This document shows, piece after piece, positions 54,230-62,308 of a DNA stretch of 64,000 bases (positions within the stretch are counted from its first letter, which is position 1; each line of letters starts with the position of its first letter). The notes beneath the pieces were generated by a model, which was not told the DNA's origin, did no database searches, and saw only the letters and a program-made list of their open reading frames with translations. The stretch is taken from positions 1 to 64,000 of the forward strand of contig NZ_AZFC01000015.1 of the NCBI RefSeq assembly GCF_001435095.1, read 5' to 3'. A program made the position numbers and the translations under genes. This stretch comes from Levilactobacillus spicheri DSM 15429. Lineage in GTDB: Bacteria > Bacillota > Bacilli > Lactobacillales > Lactobacillaceae.

Positions 54230-54997
54230 TTAAGCGGGGATGAACTGGTCGATGATGGCGGCCAACGTCCGGCCGGCGGCTTCCTGGCCGGTCTTTTGGC
54301 GGTAATAGTCCTGGAAACGGTCGTCCGCCAGGTAGAGCTGGGCCAATCCCCTGTGTTGGGCCGGCGTGTAATTGTTCCACGTGAAACACAGCCACTGTCG
54401 ATGGAGCTGGAAGACCCGTTTGGCGGCGGGCGAGGTCAGGTCCTGGGTCTGGGTGACCTGGGTCAGTTGGGTCAGCAGGTCGGCTTCGACGGCCTGCATG
54501 GCCTGGTAGTCGGCCGCGCTGAGCTGAGCGAATTTCTGTTGACTACTGGTGACGGCGGCGTTGCCGTAGCGCTGCCGGGCCTCGGCACCGTATTGGCGGT
54601 CGTTGGCGGCCACCTGGTCCTGCTTAAAAGCGGCGAATTTTTCGGTATCGGTCATGGAATCTCCTCCTTGATGGGCCGCGAGGGTGCGGTCCAGACTGGT
54701 GAGCAACCGGGTCAGCCGTTCCTGTTCCTGCCGCAGCTGGTCGCGCTGATGGCGCAGGGCCGCGTCCTGTTGCGCGGGCGTCTGGGCCAGCAGCGCCCGG
54801 ATCTCGCTGAGGGTGAACCCGAAGGCCTGCCAGTAGCGGATCCGCTGTAGGCGGTCGACCGCTTGGGCGTCGTATTCGCGGTACCCGTTCAGTGGATTGC
54901 GGTGTGCGACCAAGAGGCCGATCTGGTCGTAGTATCGCAGCGTGCGGGTACTGAGCCCGGCGAGCTGGGCCAGTGCTTGAATGGCATAGGTGGTCAT
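54230..54997 (-). CDS. MerR family regulator with TipAS effector domain
   Basis: A 255-residue regulator. MerR DNA-binding domain (residues about 1-75: YAIQALAQLAGLSTRTLRYY, DQIGLLVAHRNPLNGYREYD), a coiled-coil dimer helix rich in Gln and Arg, and a C-terminal TipAS-type drug-binding domain (LHRQWLCFTWNNYTPAQHRG). Such proteins sense antibiotics and activate their own promoter. AAGGAG precedes the ATG at 54997. An imperfect parS site lies inside the coding sequence (54373-54388). Confidence 0.9.
   Translation of the reverse strand: MTTYAIQALAQLAGLSTRTLRYYDQIGLLVAHRNPLNGYREYDAQAVDRLQRIRYWQAFGFTLSEIRALLAQTPAQQDAALRHQRDQLRQEQERLTRLLTSLDRTLAAHQGGDSMTDTEKFAAFKQDQVAANDRQYGAEARQRYGNAAVTSSQQKFAQLSAADYQAMQAVEADLLTQLTQVTQTQDLTSPAAKRVFQLHRQWLCFTWNNYTPAQHRGLAQLYLADDRFQDYYRQKTGQEAAGRTLAAIIDQFIPA
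54373..54388. promoter_or_regulatory. parS-like site inside the MerR gene (one mismatch)
   Basis: TGTTCCACGTGAAACA, in the region encoding CFTWNN. It is the only site in the window inside a gene. Confidence 0.65.
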
Positions 54998-55028
54998 GGT
55001 ACGTCTCCTTCCTGATTGCTTGTAACCT

Positions 55029-55059
55029 ACTATACGGCTTGTCGTTGCGTCAAGGTCAA
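55029..55059 (-). promoter_or_regulatory. MerR-type promoter with 19-bp spacer
   Basis: Minus strand: TTGACC (55059-55054), exactly 19 bases, TATAGT (55034-55029). The overlong spacer with a CTTG/CAAG dyad inside is the hallmark of promoters activated by DNA distortion by MerR proteins. It indicates autoactivation. Confidence 0.75.
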
Positions 55060-55128
55060 GCCCGGAGTTAAGGGCGTCCAAAATCCAGCGCAGGCCCGTC
55101 AGACCGGGCTTTCGTTGAGAAGGAGATT

Positions 55129-55156
55129 TTGTGATTACCCCGGACTGTGATAAAAT
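55129..55156 (+). promoter_or_regulatory. Promoter of gdpP-rplI
   Basis: TTGTGA (55129-55134), 16 bases and TAAAAT (55151-55156), about 97 bases before the gdpP start. Confidence 0.6.
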
Positions 55157-55252
55157 AGGAGTATTATTGGAAGCGGTTGGAACCGACCGGTATGGCACCG
55201 GTTGAGCACCACGCCAACAGACTTTTTGCACGAATCAGATGAGGAGAAAGTA

Positions 55253-57262
55253 ATGAACAAACTATTTTCGCGATTCGCGGTGTCCGAGTTCTTACAGAAC
55301 CGACGCCTCCGGGGAATCGCGCTTATGACGGCTGGCTTGGCCATTCTCGGGATAGTCCTGTCGTTCTTACTTAATTGGATCTTTGGTATCGTTGTTTTAG
55401 TCTTAGTCGGCCTCGCCACTCTCGGCGTGTTCAACACCATGGCTGAGATCGGTGCCGACACCACACAATACATTTCCGATTTATCGTTTCGGATTCAGCA
55501 GGGGGGCCAGGAAGCCCTGATCCGGATGCCGCCCGGTGTCATGATCTTAGGCGATAGTGACCAGGTCGAATGGTTAAATCCCTACCTGCAACACTACTTC
55601 GAGGACCAAAACATCCTCGGCCGGCCCCTGGCGGACGTGGATCCCGAGCTGTCCCAGTTGGTGACGGCCACGGCGCCCAAGACGTTGACTACGGTCAAGT
55701 GGCGCGACTACCGGTTCACCCTGTACGTCCAGCCGGACTTTCACGCGGTGTACCTCTACGACGTGACCCATTACCAGCTGATTCAGGAACAGTACGATAA
55801 CGAAAAAATCGCCATCGGCCAGATTTTCCTGGATAACTACGATGAGATCACCCAGTCCATGACCGACCAAGACATCTCGAACCTGCGGAATTACGTGACC
55901 AACGAGCTTTCCTCGTGGGTCCAACAGTTCGACATGTACCTGAAGCAGCTGGACGATGACCACTACTTCATCCTGGCCTACGCCAAGTCGTTGGCGGCCA
56001 TCGAAGCCGATAAATTCAAGATTCTGGACACCATCCGGGAGACCACCTCGAAGCAAAACTTCCCGTTGACCCTGAGTATCGGGATCGCGTACGGCGACCC
56101 GAACTTAAACAAGTTGGCGGACCAGGCTCAAAGCAACCTCGACCTCGCGTTAGGTCGGGGGGGCGACCAGGTCGTGGTCAAGGCGGCCGACCAAGAGGCC
56201 CGCTACTACGGTGGGAAGACCAACCCGATGGAGAAACGGACGCGGGTCCGGGCGCGGATGATTTCACAGGCCTTACAGGAACTGATGAACGAGTCCGACC
56301 AGATCTTCGTTCAGGGCCACACCCAGCCGGACATGGATTCGCTGGGGGCCTGCCTGGGGATTCGCCGGATCGCCAAGATGAACCACAAGACCTGCTGGAT
56401 CGTGTTGGACCAGGAGACGGTCCATTCCGACGTGCAGCGCTTGCTGGATGACCTGCAGGATTATCCGGATATCGTGGACGCCATCATTTCCCCGAAACGG
56501 GCGCTGGAGCTGGCCACCGACCAAAGCATGCTGCTGATGGTCGACCACTCCAAGGCGTCGATCAGCATCTCGTCGGACCTGTACCACCGCCTGGAGAACC
56601 GGGTCATGATCATCGACCATCACCGGCGGGGCGAGGAGTTCCCCGAGAACCCATTACTGGTCTACATCGAACCGTACGCCAGCTCGACCTGTGAACTGAT
56701 CACCGAAATGTTCGAGTACCAGTCCCAGGAGAGCGAACCGATCAATAAGGTCGAGGCGACAGCCATGCTGACGGGGATCTTCGTTGACACCAAGCACTTC
56801 TCGTTACGGACCGGGACCCGGACCTTTGACGCCGCGAGTTACCTGCGGTCGGCCGGGGCGGACGCCATCAAGATGCAGCAGTACATGAAGGAAAACGTCG
56901 ACAGTTACCTGCAACGCAATCATCTGATTGAACTGGTCGAGTTCGTCAACGAGGACATCGCGCTGGTCGCCGGTGAGGATGACCAGACCTACGATCCCGT
57001 CACCGCGGCCCAGGCGGCCGACGACTTGCTGAACATGTCCGGCGTCGACGCGTCGTTCGTCATCACGCGCCGGGCGGACGGCCGGGTCGGCATCTCCGCC
57101 CGGTCGTTGGGGCGGATCAACGTCCAACTGACCATGGAAGCCATGGGCGGTGGGGGCCACCTCTCCAACGCGGCGACCCAGATCAGCGACAAGACGGTGG
57201 CCGAGGTCAAGCAGCAACTGCTGGATATCCTGAACCACAAGCAGGACCCCGTCACCGAATAA
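55253..57262 (+). CDS. gdpP: Cyclic-di-AMP phosphodiesterase
   Basis: A 669-residue membrane enzyme (YybT) that degrades c-di-AMP and so tunes potassium and osmolyte uptake and wall stress responses. Two N-terminal helices, a PAS domain (about 75-150), a degenerate GGDEF domain (GRGGDQVVV), and the catalytic DHH/DHHA1 module with HTQPDMDSLGACLG, LMVDHSKAS, IIDHHRRGEEF and GGGGHLSNAA. The start at 55253 follows GAGGAG. It forms an operon with rplI as in most Firmicutes. Confidence 0.97.
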   Translation: MNKLFSRFAVSEFLQNRRLRGIALMTAGLAILGIVLSFLLNWIFGIVVLVLVGLATLGVFNTMAEIGADTTQYISDLSFRIQQGGQEALIRMPPGVMILGDSDQVEWLNPYLQHYFEDQNILGRPLADVDPELSQLVTATAPKTLTTVKWRDYRFTLYVQPDFHAVYLYDVTHYQLIQEQYDNEKIAIGQIFLDNYDEITQSMTDQDISNLRNYVTNELSSWVQQFDMYLKQLDDDHYFILAYAKSLAAIEADKFKILDTIRETTSKQNFPLTLSIGIAYGDPNLNKLADQAQSNLDLALGRGGDQVVVKAADQEARYYGGKTNPMEKRTRVRARMISQALQELMNESDQIFVQGHTQPDMDSLGACLGIRRIAKMNHKTCWIVLDQETVHSDVQRLLDDLQDYPDIVDAIISPKRALELATDQSMLLMVDHSKASISISSDLYHRLENRVMIIDHHRRGEEFPENPLLVYIEPYASSTCELITEMFEYQSQESEPINKVEATAMLTGIFVDTKHFSLRTGTRTFDAASYLRSAGADAIKMQQYMKENVDSYLQRNHLIELVEFVNEDIALVAGEDDQTYDPVTAAQAADDLLNMSGVDASFVITRRADGRVGISARSLGRINVQLTMEAMGGGGHLSNAATQISDKTVAEVKQQLLDILNHKQDPVTE

Positions 57263-57377
57263 GCGCCGGGTGGTGGTCGCGCACGTTTTGCGGGATGGCC
57301 GCTAGAAAGTTAATTGCGTCATGGGGCGTTTTGACGTACGATTAAATTAATAATGAAACAACTGAGGAGTGAACGAC

Positions 57378-57830
57378 GTGAAAGTGATCTTTATCAAAGA
57401 TGTTCGTGGCAAGGGTAAGCGCGGCGAAATCAAGAACGTGCCAGACGGGTACGCGCAAAACTACCTGATCAAGCGGGGCTTAGCCAAGGCCGCGAACCAG
57501 GCAGCGATGAGTCAACTCAACGCCGAACGCAAGGCCGAAGCCAAGCGGGACGCCGAGGAATTGGCAGCCGCCAAGGCCTTGAAGGACCGTCTGGAAGACA
57601 AGAAGACGGTCGTGGAACTCGCGGCCAAGGCGGGCTCCGATGGCCGCTTGTTCGGCTCGATTCCTAGCAAGCAGATCGTGCAGGCGTTGGCCAAGCAATT
57701 CGATCTGAAGCTCGACAAGCACAAGGTTGACCTCCCAGAACCGATTCGGTCCCTGGGCTTCACCAACGTGCCGGTCAAGCTTCACGCCGACGTCACGGCC
57801 AAGATTCGGGTTCACGTGGCCGAAAAATAA
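57378..57830 (+). CDS. rplI: 50S ribosomal protein L9
   Basis: A 150-residue protein with the N-domain [20 protein letters not shown], a long central helix and a C-terminal domain with [16 protein letters not shown]. The start is a GTG at 57378, eight bases after GAGGAG; an earlier in-frame GTG at 57369 lacks spacing. Confidence 0.98.
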   Translation: MKVIFIKDVRGKGKRGEIKNVPDGYAQNYLIKRGLAKAANQAAMSQLNAERKAEAKRDAEELAAAKALKDRLEDKKTVVELAAKAGSDGRLFGSIPSKQIVQALAKQFDLKLDKHKVDLPEPIRSLGFTNVPVKLHADVTAKIRVHVAEK

Positions 57831-57849
57831 GCGCATCAAGTTACCAGCA

Positions 57850-57878
57850 AACGTCGTCCGTGGGGGCGGCGTTTTTTT
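57850..57878 (+). terminator. Intrinsic terminator
   Basis: ACGTCGTCC pairs with GGGCGGCGT (G-T pairs), then seven Ts, after rplI. Confidence 0.75.
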
Positions 57879-57944
57879 GATAGGCGTCGTTATGGGGCCC
57901 GGACGTTGGTGCTGTAAGTGATGAAAAAGCAAAAATCTCATAAA

Positions 57945-57984
57945 CCTCAAGAACGCCCGAGCAATTACCCGGGCGTTCTTGAGG
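57945..57984 (-). terminator. Intrinsic terminator (bidirectional)
   Basis: CCTCAAGAACGCCCG pairs with CGGGCGTTCTTGAGG, a perfect 15-bp stem. It closes the leftward MFS gene. Confidence 0.85.
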
Positions 57985-57993
57985 CTTGATGGA

Positions 57994-59469
57994 TTAAGCC
58001 TTGTGATGTTTATTGGTGAGTAACAGAGTAGGCAGGCAAATAGCTAGGGCGGCCAAGGCCACTAGTAAAAAGCCGTTTTGAAAGGCGGCCGTGCGGATAG
58101 CTGTGAGGTGGGCGGTCGCGAAAGCATTCAGGTGTGCCGAATTGACGTGGAAGGCGCCGGTCTTCAATTTCCGTTCAAAGGTGGCGACCTGGGCGTTGGA
58201 ATAGGCCATGACAACCGTAGTCACGAGGGCTGACCCGAAGGCACTCCCCACGTTTTGAATGATGCGCGAGCCAATCGTGGCGGCCGAAATCTGGCTAGCT
58301 TGCATGCCGGTAAATGCGTCGGCCATTAGCGGCATCAGGATGCCGCCAGCACCGATTCCCCGTACGAATAAGACGATTGCGATTAACCAATAATTGGTGT
58401 GCTGATCAAACCAGTAGAAGGGTAAGGTGCCGCTAAAAGCAATGAGGGCACTGGCCAATACCACGTAGCGAGCTCCCAAGCTGTCGGTCAGCCGTCCCGC
58501 GATACCTCGTGATACCAGCATACCGAGGCCTTGGGGTAAGAGGGCTAAGGCGGCGACGATGACGCTAGCGTGCTGGACGTTTTGAAAATATAACGGGAGG
58601 AGTAACATCGCGCCGTTTAAGACCGTACCGGCGATAAATAAACCGAGGCCTGCGCCGTTAAAGGATCGAAATTTAAATAGATTTAGTGGTAAGACGGCAT
58701 ATTCTCGACGCCAGGCTGCCCAACCCAGATAACCCAACAGAGCAACCAGACCGATTGTCCCGTAAGCGAGCGTGGTTGAGTTGGTAAAATTAGCGCGGTG
58801 TGCGGCAGCTACCAATCCGTAAATGAGGCTACTCGATGTGACAATCAGCAGAGTAATCCCCACAAAATCTAGTTTAGCGGTACGGTCTTGGGCGGGATAG
58901 TGCGGCATTTGCCAAATAATCAGGATGATAGAGATAAGCACAACGGGGACGTTAACCCAGAAAATCCAGCGCCAAGAAAGAAATTTAATGATGACACCAC
59001 CGATAATGGGGCCGAAAAGGGGTCCTAGAATCATGGGTAAGCCGACGGTCGCCATCATTTGGCCCATGACGGCTGGGCCGGCAGTTTGGACCAGTAAGGT
59101 CGTCAGTAGCGGCATAATCATGCCACCGGCGAACCCTTGAACCAGTCGCGCGGCAATCAACAGCTGAATGTTGGGTGACACGGCGGACAGAATGGAGCCG
59201 ACACCGAATAGAATCTCACCAGCCAGGAAAACGTTGCGACCATCGAACTTATTCAAAAACCAACTGGAAAAGGGAACGGCCACGCCGGTCGCTAACAAGT
59301 AACAGGTAATGGTCCACTGCACGGTCGTGACGGTGCTGTGAAGGCTAGTAACGAGATTATTAATGGCGATGTTCATCATGGTGGAATCTAAGAGCGGGGC
59401 CATCGCCCCGAAGACGATGACTAAGGCAACAATTACAACAGAATGGGAAATTTTTGCTTGTTTTTGCAT
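57994..59469 (-). CDS. MFS drug exporter, DHA2 (EmrB/QacA) family
   Basis: A 491-residue exporter with 14 predicted helices. The family motifs are LDSTMMNIAINNLVTSL in helix 1, WTITCYLLATGVAVPFSSWF, and GPLFGPIIGG (motif C of antiporters). It likely expels lipophilic drugs or toxic acids with proton exchange. Its base composition is clearly less GC-rich than the neighbours. It is divergent from a TetR gene with two operators between, so it is probably induced by its substrate. Confidence 0.93.
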   Translation of the reverse strand: MQKQAKISHSVVIVALVIVFGAMAPLLDSTMMNIAINNLVTSLHSTVTTVQWTITCYLLATGVAVPFSSWFLNKFDGRNVFLAGEILFGVGSILSAVSPNIQLLIAARLVQGFAGGMIMPLLTTLLVQTAGPAVMGQMMATVGLPMILGPLFGPIIGGVIIKFLSWRWIFWVNVPVVLISIILIIWQMPHYPAQDRTAKLDFVGITLLIVTSSSLIYGLVAAAHRANFTNSTTLAYGTIGLVALLGYLGWAAWRREYAVLPLNLFKFRSFNGAGLGLFIAGTVLNGAMLLLPLYFQNVQHASVIVAALALLPQGLGMLVSRGIAGRLTDSLGARYVVLASALIAFSGTLPFYWFDQHTNYWLIAIVLFVRGIGAGGILMPLMADAFTGMQASQISAATIGSRIIQNVGSAFGSALVTTVVMAYSNAQVATFERKLKTGAFHVNSAHLNAFATAHLTAIRTAAFQNGFLLVALAALAICLPTLLLTNKHHKA

Positions 59470-59483
59470 AGTAGGCCTCCAAA

Positions 59484-59567
59484 TAAGAAACTAAAAGTAT
59501 CTTAGTGACGCAACTGGTATAATACACTGTAGAATCTAGAAGTCAATAAGAAACCAAAAGTTTCTTA
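59484..59567. promoter_or_regulatory. Two TetR operators around the divergent promoter
   Basis: TAAGAAAC-5-GTATCTTA (59484-59504) and TAAGAAAC-5-GTTTCTTA (59547-59567, perfect). Between them, on the minus strand, TTGACT (59546-59541), 16 bases and TATTAT (59524-59519) form the exporter promoter; TATAAT on the plus strand (59518-59523) could serve the regulator. Confidence 0.8.
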
Positions 59568-59584
59568 AAAGGAGGAAGCAAGCC

Positions 59585-60193
59585 ATGACGCAGACGCGCC
59601 GACGTGGAGCTGATTTAGAGCAGGCCGTATACCAAGCGACCCGAGAAATTTTGAATACGGAAGGCCTCAGCCAATTAACGTTTGCGAAGGTGGCGGCCAA
59701 GGCCCAGACCAGTAAGCCTGTCATTTATCGTCACTGGGAGACGCCGTTTTCGTTGGCGCTATTAGCGATTCAGGACAAAATCAAGGCGGATAATCATGGT
59801 CAGCTGGACCAAGTCGTTCTCACGGGTGAGAGCCTGGCGGCCGACTTATTACTGGTCACCCAGCGATTTACAGCCAGTATGGACGCCTTCGGCAAGACCT
59901 TCATGGAATCGTGGTTCGAAGGCGTTAGTCACGATGATAGTGCGCAGCTGAAGCAGATGCTGGCCAAGGTTCGAAAGATTGATTTAAACGCTATTGACCG
60001 GGTTTTAGAACGGGCCGTGACGCGGGGGGAACTCACGGGGACGGACCTGCCGGAAAAACTGAAGTTATTGCCATTTGAGTGGTTACGGTACCGCATGCTA
60101 GCGAAAGAGTCGATTGGCTCTGCGGAGTTACGATTATTAGTCGATGACATTTTGGTGCCAACGTATTTGCATCGATTGGGGCCAAAAAACTAA
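59585..60193 (+). CDS. TetR/AcrR family regulator
   Basis: A 202-residue repressor. The N-terminal helix-turn-helix reads FAKVAAKAQTSKPVIYRHW (residues about 35-53); the C-terminal part is an all-helical ligand domain of the TetR_C group. AGGAGG lies before the ATG. It should repress the divergent exporter and itself through the two palindromes. Confidence 0.92.
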   Translation: MTQTRRRGADLEQAVYQATREILNTEGLSQLTFAKVAAKAQTSKPVIYRHWETPFSLALLAIQDKIKADNHGQLDQVVLTGESLAADLLLVTQRFTASMDAFGKTFMESWFEGVSHDDSAQLKQMLAKVRKIDLNAIDRVLERAVTRGELTGTDLPEKLKLLPFEWLRYRMLAKESIGSAELRLLVDDILVPTYLHRLGPKN

Positions 60194-60415
60194 TTACTAA
60201 AACGAGCGGTCCGTTCGTGCATGTGGTAAGATTGATTTCTGGTAATTAGCCATCGTTCAGCGATGAATGTTGAACGCGAGTGTTAAATGATCGCGAGACT
60301 TTCTGGTGAAAAAACCGGGGACAAGTCTCATCAAGATTTCTTTATCAAGTGCGGGGTGTCTCCAGCACCACGCAGAGGTATTCGCCAAGTTTTAAGGAGT
60401 TAGTGAGGATTAAGA

Positions 60416-61807
60416 ATGGACAATAGTGCACTAACAGACCACACACCACCACAGAACCTCGCTGCCGAAAAGGCCGTCCTCGGGGCGATCTTTTTGAGCA
60501 CCGACGCGTTGGTGGATGCGTTGGAATATTTAACCCCGGAGGATTTTTATCGCCGGGAGCATCAGATCATTTTTCAAGCCATGATCGACCTCAACGACCG
60601 GGATGAAGCCATCGATGCGGTGACCATCTCGGACCGGTTAACGGCGAAGAATGAATTGGATGACGTGGGCGGCGTGTCCTACATCGCGGAGCTGGCCAGT
60701 TCCGTGCCAACGGCCGCCAACGCCACCTACTACGCGAAAATCGTGCAAAATAAAGCGGTCCTGCGCCGCCTGATCCAGACGGCCACCAACATCGTGACCC
60801 AGGGGTATCAGGAAGACGGGACCGACGTCAACGAGCTACTGGACAACGCCGAACGCGACATCATGAACGTGGCGGAAATGCGGAGCCAGTCCGGTTTCAA
60901 GACGATTCGGGACGTGCTGAACCAGACCTTCGAAGACATCAACGAATTGGCCGAGAAGGGCGACGCGATTACCGGGCTATCGACCGGGTACGCCGAGCTC
61001 GACAAGATGACCACCGGCCTGCACGACGACGAATTGATGATTCTGGCCGCGCGGCCGGCCGTCGGGAAGACCGCCTTCGCGCTGAACATCGCACAGAACG
61101 TGGGGACGAAGACCGACAAGACCGTGGCCATCTTCAGTCTGGAAATGAGTGCCGAGTCGTTGGTCAACCGGATGCTGTGTGCGGAAGGCTCGATCGATGC
61201 CAACCACCTGCGGACCGGGCAACTGTCCGAAGACGAGTGGCAGAACCTGATCGTCGCCATGGGCAGCCTGGCCAAGGCCAGCATCTACATCGACGACACC
61301 GCCGGGAACAAGATCACCGAGATCCGGGCGAAGTGTCGGCGGTTGGCCAAGGAAAAGCAGAACCTGGGGCTGATCGTGATCGATTACCTGCAACTGATCG
61401 AAGGGACCAACCACGAAAGCCGGCAACAAGAAGTTTCCGACATTTCGCGGCAACTGAAGAAGCTGGCCAAGGAGCTCCACGTGCCAGTCATCGCGCTGTC
61501 CCAACTGTCCCGGGGCGTGGAACAACGCCAGGACAAGCGGCCGGTGCTGTCCGATATCCGGGAATCCGGCTCGATCGAACAAGATGCCGACATCGTGTCG
61601 TTCCTGTACCGGGACGACTACTATGAACGGGAGGGCGACGACGCCGACAACGACAGCGATCCCCGCGAAGAGGGCGACCAGGACGTCGGTGAAGTTGAAG
61701 TCATTATCGAAAAGAACCGGTCGGGTCCGCGGGGCACGGTCAAGTTACTGTTCGTCAAATCCTTCAACAAATTTTCGTCGGTGGCCTACACGCCGGACGG
61801 ACAATAA
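60416..61807 (+). CDS. dnaB: Replicative DNA helicase
   Basis: A 463-residue hexameric helicase. N-terminal domain (NLAAEKAVLGAIFLSTDALV), linker, then RecA-like core with ARPAVGKTAFALNIA (Walker A), SLEMSAESLVNRML, LIVIDYLQLIEG (Walker B) and the R-M loop SDIRESGSIEQDADIV. It is the usual third partner after gdpP-rplI, but here the TetR/MFS pair has been inserted between rplI and dnaB. A weak AAGGAG is 19 bases upstream, GAGG is closer. Confidence 0.98.
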   Translation: MDNSALTDHTPPQNLAAEKAVLGAIFLSTDALVDALEYLTPEDFYRREHQIIFQAMIDLNDRDEAIDAVTISDRLTAKNELDDVGGVSYIAELASSVPTAANATYYAKIVQNKAVLRRLIQTATNIVTQGYQEDGTDVNELLDNAERDIMNVAEMRSQSGFKTIRDVLNQTFEDINELAEKGDAITGLSTGYAELDKMTTGLHDDELMILAARPAVGKTAFALNIAQNVGTKTDKTVAIFSLEMSAESLVNRMLCAEGSIDANHLRTGQLSEDEWQNLIVAMGSLAKASIYIDDTAGNKITEIRAKCRRLAKEKQNLGLIVIDYLQLIEGTNHESRQQEVSDISRQLKKLAKELHVPVIALSQLSRGVEQRQDKRPVLSDIRESGSIEQDADIVSFLYRDDYYEREGDDADNDSDPREEGDQDVGEVEVIIEKNRSGPRGTVKLLFVKSFNKFSSVAYTPDGQ

Positions 61808-61894
61808 GTGGTTTGTCCGGATAACTAATTAACGAAATAAGGGGATTAGCCGCTAAAAGAGTGTGATTGGGGAAAATTCATACGGATATGCGAG

Positions 61895-62095
61895 AATGTT
61901 CACACTTTCGTCATATTTTGCGGCTAATATAAACAGCATAGAAGTTAACCAATTGGTTAGCCTCTACCAAAGATTAACAATCTTTTTTCATGTACTCCTC
62001 CTCCCCTGGAATAATGAAAAAATTAGTTAACGTCATTTCGATGACGTTACCCCTACTCCGATGACCATCGCTTTCCCCGAGCGATGGTTTTTCTT
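61895..62095 (+). ncRNA. Candidate small RNA with CU-rich loop
   Basis: This 300-base gap after dnaB has no open frame. It contains the palindrome AACCAATTGGTT (61948-61959), a small AAAGATT/AATCTTT hairpin, a CU-rich segment ACTCCTCCTCCCC (complementary to Shine-Dalgarno sequences, about 61995-62007), a nine-pair hairpin TAACGTCAT-TTCG-ATGACGTTA (62027-62048) and a terminator (62064-62097). A promoter-like TAATAT near 61925 could start it. Confidence 0.4.
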
Positions 62096-62097
62096 TT
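62064..62097 (+). terminator. Intrinsic terminator
   Basis: ACCATCGC pairs perfectly with GCGATGGT, followed by TTTTCTTTT. Confidence 0.85.
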
Positions 62098-62112
62098 GCC
62101 TAAAAATCCTAA

Positions 62113-62197
62113 ACGAGCGTGCGCCAAATGGCGGTTAGCTGGCGAGCATGAACGGCGTCAGGCGGAGCCAGCTGCCTTTTGTCCCACTCTTTTTTTA
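62113..62197 (+). repeat. Element B, core copy
   Basis: GTGCGCCAAATGGCGGTTAG ... GCTGG and GCCAGCTGCCTTTTGTCCC, followed directly by a T-run, so this copy by itself looks like a terminator. No second hairpin. Confidence 0.85.
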
Positions 62198-62202
62198 AAA
62201 AA

Positions 62203-62245
62203 GTTAGTTAGTTTATTTGTATTAGACTAACTAACGTGTTAAGAT
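62203..62245 (+). promoter_or_regulatory. Promoter with inverted-repeat operator for the ABC exporter
   Basis: TTGTAT (62217-62222), 17 bases and TAAGAT (62240-62245). An inverted repeat GTTAGTTAGT (62203-62212) / ACTAACTAAC (62226-62235) brackets the -35 box, so a repressor (MarR or TetR type) is likely to act here. Confidence 0.65.
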
Positions 62246-62308
62246 GATTTTCGTCACATTGACCGGGTCAAGTCAACAACTAACTTTGAACAAGATGGGG
62301 TGAGACGA

